A stretch of 64,000 nt of DNA, from contig OX359267.1 of NCBI GenBank assembly GCA_947179155.2, forward strand, positions 43,426,292 to 43,490,291, in the 5' to 3' direction. Both the position numbers and the translations under genes were made by a program. The notes beneath the pieces are model-generated. The model did no database searches. It had not been told where the DNA came from and saw only the letters and a program-made list of their open reading frames with translations. The stretch is from Hedera helix. Its lineage: Eukaryota; Streptophyta; Magnoliopsida; Apiales; Araliaceae. This document shows, one piece after another, positions 56,097 to 64,000 of this stretch (position 1 is the stretch's first letter; each line of letters starts with the position of its first letter).

Positions 56097-58944
56097 TGTG
56101 ACGCCCCCAAATCTGGGCCCACACAGCCCAAACTTGAGTCGTCAAAATACTACAACAAAATTATTACAACAAAGCACAACGTACAACAATACAGTGTATA
56201 ATAATACATAACTAAGTCTTCACTATTATTGCCACACTATTTTACAAAACGTGAAGACTATGATAACTATTCCTCGGACCCTCACTCCATTCCCCGGCTA
56301 GACCCTGTTATGTTTTCATCTCCTGTTGAAAAACAATGGAACAAAAGAAAGGGTGAGCTCAAATAGCCCAGTAAAGAATATCATGACTAAGATAATGACG
56401 AATAAATTATCATTAGTCTTCAACAGTTGAGTTCTTGATAGAATACAATAGACTACAAGGTTTATATCAAAAACTGCAGTTAAATTCTTAAACAACGTTC
56501 AGATCAATAATAGCAGCGGAATGAGTAATCTATTAGAAGAATAATGCAGACTATAATGTCCACTCGGTTCTCTTTTTAGGAAAAACATCATCAACTTTTA
56601 TCATCTGAAATATCATTAGTCAAGATAATACAAATTCACAGTTCCTGATCATAATCATGCACATCAACAGTTCATCTTTGTACTACGGGCCAAAGATATT
56701 CAATATAGCACCAACGGTCATGATTATACTAGATTCAGCCTTTGGTCATAATCATACCAAACAACAGTTCATCTTTGCACTACGGGCCAAAGAGAACATT
56801 CACCACGTGCCATAAAAGACACCGAACAGATGTATCGCCTTTAACCTATTATATCGCCTTTAACCTATCATCTGTTCAACAAATATATCACATCTGTGCC
56901 CCCGGCCACAGATATTCACAACAGCTTGAATTTTGGATGATTAGAATGATATAAATGATGAACAGAAGAAATAGGATAACAATAAGTATCGGAAGTTTAC
57001 TTTGTACAGATTCAAATAATGTCCAAATTGTCAACATGATGTGGAGTGAAATTTAAAAATGATATTCAAGATCCACTGTTCAGAATAACGGTTACAATTC
57101 AATAGAAAGGTTCACGTAAATAGGAAGGTTCAGTTGAAATAATGAAGTTCAACTATTATGGAACATATAATATTTTCAGGAATTATAGAAGCAATAGTTC
57201 CATAATAAATTTCGATTTAGGAGTATGAAAGAAAATAATATCCCTTACCGTAGCAGGTTTGATTAACAAAAGGTGAAAGAAATTAATACAAAGGGTTATT
57301 CACCAACAGACGGCAATCCGCTCTGTAAGGTTATTCCCACAATTTAATAGAATTTGAGTACAAAGAGTTATTCACCAAACAGGCGGCAATCCGCTCCGTA
57401 AGGTTATTCTCAGAGATTAATAATGAATGAATACGAAAGGTTATTCACCAACAGGCGGCAATCCGCTCCGTAAGGTTATTCCCACAATTTAATACATGGA
57501 AATAAAAGGCACGTCTTATGAGTAAGGAAGAAACAATATTATTATCGAGAATCAAATAATGATAATCCCTTACCATAGTACGTTTGAATAATGGAAGATG
57601 AAAAAGATGGTATCCCTTACCTCAACACGTGACTGGATATTGATTTAAATGAGGTTGATTAACTTGAACAGTACACGTATACTTATAGATCTTCACAAAT
57701 ACTCAAGATGACTTAAGCACACTTAGAGAGAACTTTCACAAGAAGTATTTAGAGAGAGAAAGAAAGAACAAGTAAGGAAGTTTATGAAAAATCCTTAAGT
57801 TAAGGCTTCTATTTATAGCCAAAAATCTTATCATTCATTTAATCTAAACCATTCATTTAAAGATCATCTTTTAATTTACACCATCCATTTCAAATATTAT
57901 ATTATCTTTAATCTACACCATTCATTTCATATCACCTAATAATCACCTAACTTTTATATTATAAACAAATCAATTTAATTATTCAACAATAATTCACACT
58001 TTAATCTACACCATTCATTTCATATCACCTAATAATCACCTAACTTTATATTATAAACAAATCAATTCAATTATTCAATAATAATTCACACTTTAATCTA
58101 CACCATTCATTTCATATCACCTAATAATCACCTAACTTTATATTATAAACAAATAACTTTATCAATTCAATTATTATGACTAATTGTTATAAATACAGTA
58201 TAGTTAGCTCTTAGATATCAAGTCAATAAATTAATGAAATACAGCTGTTTAAATAACATCATAATAGAGATAACAATAATGTAAAATAAAGCATACGTTA
58301 CTGTGTAATGACAATTATTGATTCAATAATGTGAATTACTGTGCATATGTTACTGTGACAATTATTAGGTTCAATAATTTTAAAAACAGTGCAACAACAA
58401 TTATTGACTCAATGATATAAAATACAGTGTAATGACAATTATTAAATCAATAATGCAAAATACTGTGTAACAACAATTATTGAATTGATAATATAAAATA
58501 TTATGCAGTGACAATTATCGATGAAATGATGCGTAACAGTTACGGTGTCAATTATCAGACCAATAATATGAGACACTATGCAATACCGTGTGTTACTGTA
58601 GAGTACCGAGTGCTACAGAAAATACCAATAACTACCGTATGCTACTATTCTTTTATCACCGGTATTTTAACAGTTCCGTTGACTATTTTTATTTAAAAAG
58701 GTTATTTCTGTCGTTTTCTATATCCGACAAATATTCCGTTGTGGGGTCCACCAATAATTTGTTATTTCGGCGCCGTCGGACCAAACGAATATTCCCCGAC
58801 AAAGCGAATATTGTCCGACAAAATAAAATTTGCACATAACATCCTTAACTTTTAACTTTATCGATTTAACCACTTACTGTTTCAAAAAAATATATATATG
58901 AAGAAAAATTAAATTTTGTATTTCATAAAATTCGGGGTCTTACA
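56097..58944 (-). repeat. 3' LTR (2,848 bp) of the minus-strand Tekay-like element
   Basis: Plus-strand ends are tgtgacgcccccaaatctg and ttcggggtcttaca, the family termini reversed, and the internal region with polypurine tract follows at 58945. The reversed TATA box is at 57810-57817. It is ~420 bp shorter than the full family LTR, apparently through a deletion at about 57655. It carries a private tandem repeat (57916-58165). Three reversed hairpin units lie at about 57290-57490. Confidence 0.9.
57916..58165. repeat. Tandem repeat of ~93 bp inside the LTR
   Basis: Units beginning caccattcatttcatatcac start at 57916, 58009 and 58101, giving periods of 93 and 92 bp and about 2.7 copies. The other family LTRs in the window do not show this expansion. 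Confidence 0.8.
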
Positions 58945-61341
58945 ACCTCCCCTCCTTATGAAATTTCGTCCCCGAAATTGACGTACCTGACATATCGAAG
59001 AGGTAAGGATACTTAGATTTCATCTCAGATTCTAGCTCCCAGGTCATTTCCTCAGTATCTTGGTTCCTCCATAAAACCTTAACTTGAGGTATAACCTTTG
59101 AGCGTAGGATCTGCTCCTTCTTATCCAGGATCTTAACAGGTACTTCCTCGTATGTTAAATCCTCTGCTATAACGTCTGGTTCTAACTCAATGACGTGGTT
59201 TGGGTCCTTCACATATTTACGTAACATAGATATGTGAAAAACGTTATGGATGCGAGACATACTTGGTGGTAGGGCTAGTCTGTAGGCTACGGTTCCTATT
59301 CGATCGAGGATTTCAAATGGGCCAATAAATCGAGGGTTGAGCTTTCCTCTCTTTCCGAATCTCGTAACCCCTTTCCATGGAGAAACACGTAAGAATACAT
59401 GATCTCCGACGTTGAAACTTTCGTCTCTCCGATGAAGATCAGCATAACTCTTTTGTCGTTCTTGTGCGGTCTGTATTCGTTGTCGGATCATTTGGATCTT
59501 TTCGGTCGTCAAGCGTACCAACTCAGGTCCCAACAATTTTGCTTCTCCTACCTCATTCCAACATATTGGAGAGCGACACTTCCTTCCATACAATGCCTCG
59601 AATGGAGCCATACCTATGCTTGCTTGGTAACTGTTGTTGTAAGAAAATTCCACCAACGGCAAGTACTTATCCCAACTTCCTTTGAAGTCTAATACACAAA
59701 GTCTCAAAAGATCTTCGAGGGTCTGGATCGTCCTTTCCGATTGTCCGTCCGTTTGAGGATGGTATGCAGAACTAAAACGTAGTTCAGTGCCCATAGCTTT
59801 TTGTAGACTGATCCAAAAGCGTGAAGTGAATCTAGGATCTCGATCAGAAACTATGGAAACTGGCATGCCATGCAATCTCACGATCTCATTTATGTACATA
59901 CCGGCAAGTCGTTCAAGTGAAAAGTTTTCTCGTATAGGCAAGAAATGAGCAGATTTGGTCAATCTATCTACGATCACCCAAATTGCATCTAAGCCTTGAG
60001 AAACTTTTGGAAGACCCGTCACGAAGTCCATATTGATGTGTTCCCACTTCCATTCGGGAACTTCAAGTGATTGTAATGGACCTTTAGGAACTTGATGTTC
60101 TGCCTTGACACGTTGACAAGTTAGGCACCTTGAGATAAACTCCGCAATCTCTCTTTTCATATTGTTCCACCAAAATGTATGTCGAAGATCTCGATACATC
60201 TTGGTACCTCCTGGGTGGATTGCAAACGGCGTGTTGTGTGCCTCCATCATGATTTTATGCTTTAATTCAGGATCGTTAGGAACACAGAGTCGAGAGTTGA
60301 CTCGAAGTATTCCTTTCTCGTCGATTCTTGCTTCGGGAATGGCACCTTCTTGTACTTTCTTTATCATGTTTATCAGTTCCGGATCGGTAGCTTGAGCAGC
60401 TTTAATTTTATCGATTAAAGTTGGTTCTACTCGCACGTGAGCAATCTTCGAGTGGGTCCCTGGTGTCTTTAGCTCTATCTCCATCTTTTGCAAGTCGAAC
60501 AAAATACACTTTTGTGTTGTCAGCAGTGCACTTGTACTTGCATAAGATTTTCTGCTCAAAGCGTCAGCTACAACGTTCGCCTTTCCCGGGTGATACTGGA
60601 TTGTGTGGTCATAATCCTTTAACAGCTCAAGCCAACGTCGTTGTCGCATGTTGAGTTCCTTCTGGGTGAAGAAATACTTGAGACTTTTATGATCCGTATA
60701 GATATCCACTTTTTCTCCGTACAAGTAGTGTCTCCAGATCTTCAACGCGAAAACGATTGCTGCCAACTCTAGATCATGAGTAGGATAATTTTTCTCATAA
60801 TCTTTGAGTTGTCGAGAGGCGTAGGCTATAACCTTTCCATGTTGCATAAGGACACAGCCTAGACCTTTGCCAGAAGCATCGCTGTAGATAACAAATTCTC
60901 CTGATCCTGATGGTATGGTCAGAACAGGAGCTGAAACCAGTCTATTCTTGAGTTCTTGGAAACTTTTCTCGCATTCCTCACTCCATATGAATTTTGTGCT
61001 TTTCCGAGTAAGCTGCGTTAATGGAGTGGCGATTCGAGAAAATCCTTCTACGAATCTCCGATAATAACCAGCTAGACCCAGAAAACTTCGGACTTCGGTT
61101 ACTGTTTTGGGTTGTTCCCAATTTAGTACCGTTTCAATCTTCGCAGGATCGACTGATATTCCTTGACTAGAAATCACATGCCCAAGAAACGCGACCTCCT
61201 CAAGCCAGAACTCACATTTCTTCAACTTGGCATATAATTTGTTTTCACGGAGCTTTTGTAGTATCAATCTCAGGTGTTGTTCATGATCCTCGCGACTCTT
61301 GGAGTATATGAGGATGTCATCAATAAAGACAACCACAAAAT
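58940..61341 (-). pseudogene. Tekay-like pol (end of RT, RNase H, integrase), cut by an LTR insertion
   Basis: An ~800-codon open frame on the minus strand. It starts in RT at the catalytic strand FVVVFIDDILIYS, then RT thumb (FLGHVISSQGISVDPAKIE, SFLGLAGYYRRFV). RNase H has SDASGKGLG, THDLELAA and YTDHKSL. Integrase has HPGG...CLTCQRVK, D in MDFVTGL, D in VSDRDPRF, E in SERTIQTLE, GPFEIL and a chromodomain-like tail. It is almost identical to the pol part at 20543-22612 but retains RT. The first ~9 codons of the frame come from the inserted LTR (61342 onward), so the natural frame is cut just before the RT active site; gag, protease and most of RT lie outside the window or were lost. It ends through the polypurine tract in an LTR-supplied TAA. 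Confidence 0.9.
58945..58957 (-). promoter_or_regulatory. Polypurine tract of the minus-strand Tekay-like element
   Basis: On the minus strand aaggaggggaggt immediately precedes the LTR start (tgtaagacc at 58944), identical to 22595-22607. Confidence 0.85.
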
Positions 61342-64000
61342 TGTAAGACCCCGAATTTATGAAATACAAAATTTAATTTTTCTTCATATATATTTTTCCT
61401 GAAACAGTAAATGGTTAAATTGACAAAATTGAAAGTTAAGGATGTTATGTGTAAATTTTATTTTGTCGGACAATATTCTTTTTGTCGGGGAATATTCGTT
61501 TTGTCGGGGAATATTCGGGCCGTACGACGGCGCCGAAATAACTAATTATTGGTGGAGCCCACAACGGAATAATTGTCGGATATAGAAAACGACAGAAGTA
61601 ACCTTTTTAAATAAAAATAGTCAACGGTGTTAACTGTTAAAATACCGGTGATAAAAGAATAGTAGCATACGGTAATTTATGGTATTTTATTGTAGCACAC
61701 GGTATTCTACAGTAGCACACGGTATTGCACAGTGTCTCATATTATTGACACCGTAACTGTTACGCATCATTTCATCAATAATTGTCACTGCATAATATTT
61801 TATATTATCAATTCAATTATTGTTGCTACACAGTATTTTGCATTATTGATTCAATAATTGTCATTACACTGTATTTCATATCATCGAGTCAATAATTGTT
61901 GGTGCACTGTAGTTTAAAATTATTGAATCTAATAATTGTCACAGTAGTAAATATACTGTAATTTATATTATTAAATTAAGAAAAATATGTAACGTGTTTC
62001 TTACATTATTATGGTAACATTATTTTATATGTTGGACTCACAGGAAGAATAAAAAAATAAATAAAAAAATAAAATAATTAATTTTACTATTTGAAATAGT
62101 AACGTGAATAGTGACGTGAATAGTAACGTGAATAGTAAGTGAATAGTAAGAAACATGTGGGACCCACTGTGGGGCCCACACGAAATGTGAGAAATGTGTT
62201 TGCTGGGAATGGGTTGGTGGAGGCTGCGCAGCAGCCTCTGCTGAATTTTTTTTCTGTTCACCTACCACGCATAGTACCTTATTTTCTCCTATAAATAGCT
62301 TGTTCAGCTGAATAGAAAAATCACACCTAAAACATAAAAATTTTCTATAAGAATTTTATGAGTTTTCTCTGAGAATAGTAAGGTTATTTTGAGAGTTTGA
62401 AAGCCAAAAGGAGTGCAGGAATTTTTCAAGTAAGTCTTTTATTAAAGAGTAGTAATTTTATAAATTCCTATTTTTCACGGTATTCACAAATCTTCCTTTA
62501 GAAGACTCTTCTTTAAGAAGATTCATTTTTAAAAGCTTTCTTTGGAAGATTTATTTTGGAATATTATTTTTAAAACTATTTAAAAGTAGTTATATTATAC
62601 TACAAAAATTATGTTAAATATATATAATTTTGATAATTCATATTATACGAGTTATCATACACTTTGAAATTTATATGTGGAAATTACTAATTTTATTATA
62701 AAAATATAGGTTGATCAACCTCATTTAAATCAATATCCAGTCACGTGTTAAGGTAAGGAATATTATCTTCTTTCATATTCTAACTTACTATGGTAAGGGG
62801 TATCATTCTTTTCATCATCATAAATGGATATTATTTTCTTTCTTACTTGAAGGGATTATCATTCTTTGATTCTCGAAAATAATATTGTTTCTTTCTTGTG
62901 TCATTTACTTCCATGTATTAAATTGTGGGAATAACCTTACGGCGCGGTTTACCGCCTGTTGGTGAATAACCTTTTGTATTCATTCCTTATTAATCTTTGA
63001 GAATAACCTTACGGTGCGGATTATCGCCTGTTTGGTGAATAACTCTTCGTATTCAAATTGATGGGAATAACCTTACGGCGCGGATTATCGCCTGTTTGGT
63101 GAATAACTATTCGTATTCAAATTGATGGGAATAACCTTACGGTGCGGATTATCGCCTGTTGGTGAATAACCCTTTTTATTTGTCTCGTGTGGAAATAATT
63201 TGTCTACACGAATTATCACATGACACTTTTATTCCATATTCGTAAGTGATATCATTTTCCTTTATACTCATAAGGGATACCATCTTTTTCATCTTCCATT
63301 ATTCAAACTTACTATGGTAAGGGATATTAATTTCCTTCACCTTTTGTTAATCAAACCTGCTACGGTAAGGGATATTATTTTCTTTCATACTCCTAAATCG
63401 AAACTTATTATGGAACTATTGCTTCTATAATTCCTGAAAATATTATATGTTCCATAATAGTTGAACTTCATTATTTCAACTGAACCTTCCTATTTACGTG
63501 AACCTTTCTATTGAACTGTAACCGTTATTCTGAACTGTGGATCTTGAATATCATTTTTAAATTTCACTCCACATCATGTTGACAATTTGGACATTATTTG
63601 AATCTGCACAAAGTAAACTTCTGATACTTATTGTTTATCCTGTTCTTCTGTTCATCATTTGTATCACTGTTATTTGTATTAATCATCAAGAATCAAGCTG
63701 TTGTGAATATCTGTGGCCGGGGGCACAGATGTGATATAATTGTTGAACAGATGATAGGTTAAAGGCGATATACTAGGTTAAAGGCGATACATCTGTTCGG
63801 TGTCTTTTATGGCACGTGGTTAATGTTCTCTTTGGCCCGTAGTGCAAAGATGAACTGTTGATTGGTATGATTATGACCAAAGGCTGAATCTGGTATAATC
63901 ATGACCGTTGGTGTTATATTGAATGTCTTTGGCCCGTAGTGCAAAGATGAACTGTTGATTGGTATGATTATGACCAAAGGCTGAATCTGGTATAATCATG
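61342..64000 (+). mobile_element. Tekay-like LTR, plus strand, truncated by the window end
   Basis: Starts tgtaagaccccgaatttat at 61342 inside the RT-coding region of the minus-strand relative; the five bases before it are aaaat. It has the family TATA box (62290-62297), four hairpin ggaataaccttacgg units (62928-63170) against three in the complete element, and a ctttggcccgtagtgcaaag repeat at 63828 that recurs at 63930. At least 2,659 bp are present of an expected ~3.3 kb, so whether it is a solo LTR or the 5' LTR of a full element cannot be seen here. Confidence 0.9.
62290..62297 (+). promoter_or_regulatory. LTR TATA box
   Basis: tataaata in the same ctcctataaatagctt context as at 16755. 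Confidence 0.6.

Overview
The window is A+T-rich nuclear DNA of a flowering plant, probably a eudicot. I base this on Ty3/gypsy elements of the Tekay/Del chromovirus and Tat types, a Mutator-like (MULE) element with a 9-bp target-site duplication (TSD), Stowaway-, hAT- and CACTA-type ends, and an endogenous caulimovirid-like pararetrovirus. I see no intact host gene. The only host-derived coding piece I recognise is a leucine-rich-repeat receptor fragment carried inside a transposon. Everything else is a nested stack of mobile elements, several with ends fixed exactly by their TSDs.

Layout. 1-8.9 kb: intergenic DNA with an hAT-type MITE (1500-2180), two copies of a dispersed ~400-bp repeat, a ~1.2-kb foldback made of about 16 short palindromes (4332-5534), and two further inverted-repeat MITEs. 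8.9-31.5 kb: an old, decayed minus-strand Tat-type gypsy element. Its integrase C-terminus lies at 30.7-31.5 kb, and a plus-strand antisense ORF (Transposase_28-like) is spread over 14.9-27.2 kb. It has been broken up by four insertions of one long-LTR Tekay-like family: solo LTRs at 8957-11398 (+), 12032-14741 (-) and 27440-30341 (-), and a complete young element with both LTRs at 15817-25873. That element keeps RNase H and integrase but has lost reverse transcriptase and carries an unrecognised 202-codon ORF.

32.0-39.0 kb: a MULE (32029-38964, perfect 9-bp TSD) with a decayed transposase, a GRF zinc-finger exon, and a 3.9-kb solo LTR nested inside it (34482-38367, perfect 5-bp TSD). 39.0-52.5 kb: a Stowaway MITE, then a (TA)n tract entered successively by a copia-type solo LTR (39780-40313), a palindrome-rich MULE-like foldback carrying the LRR fragment (40368-42345), and a pararetrovirus. 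The pararetrovirus (about 42405-52487, minus strand) runs MP, capsid, CCHC, protease, RT, RNase H, ORF2, then a non-coding control region (TATA box, AATAAA, tRNA-iMet primer site), then the start of MP again. It therefore covers slightly more than one circular genome, about 7.9 kb once a 2.0-kb Tat-type solo LTR (50005-52038) is subtracted.

53.0-64.0 kb: a CACTA end, a small MITE, a minus-strand Tekay-like element (3' LTR 56097-58944, pol 58945-61341), and a plus-strand LTR of the same family (61342 to the window end) inserted into its RT domain.

How the parts work together: the Tekay-like elements form one family in which RT-less and RT-bearing members coexist, so the defective copy was probably mobilised in trans. 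Five gypsy-type solo LTRs and one copia-type solo LTR indicate frequent LTR-LTR recombination. All alignments and counts were done by eye.
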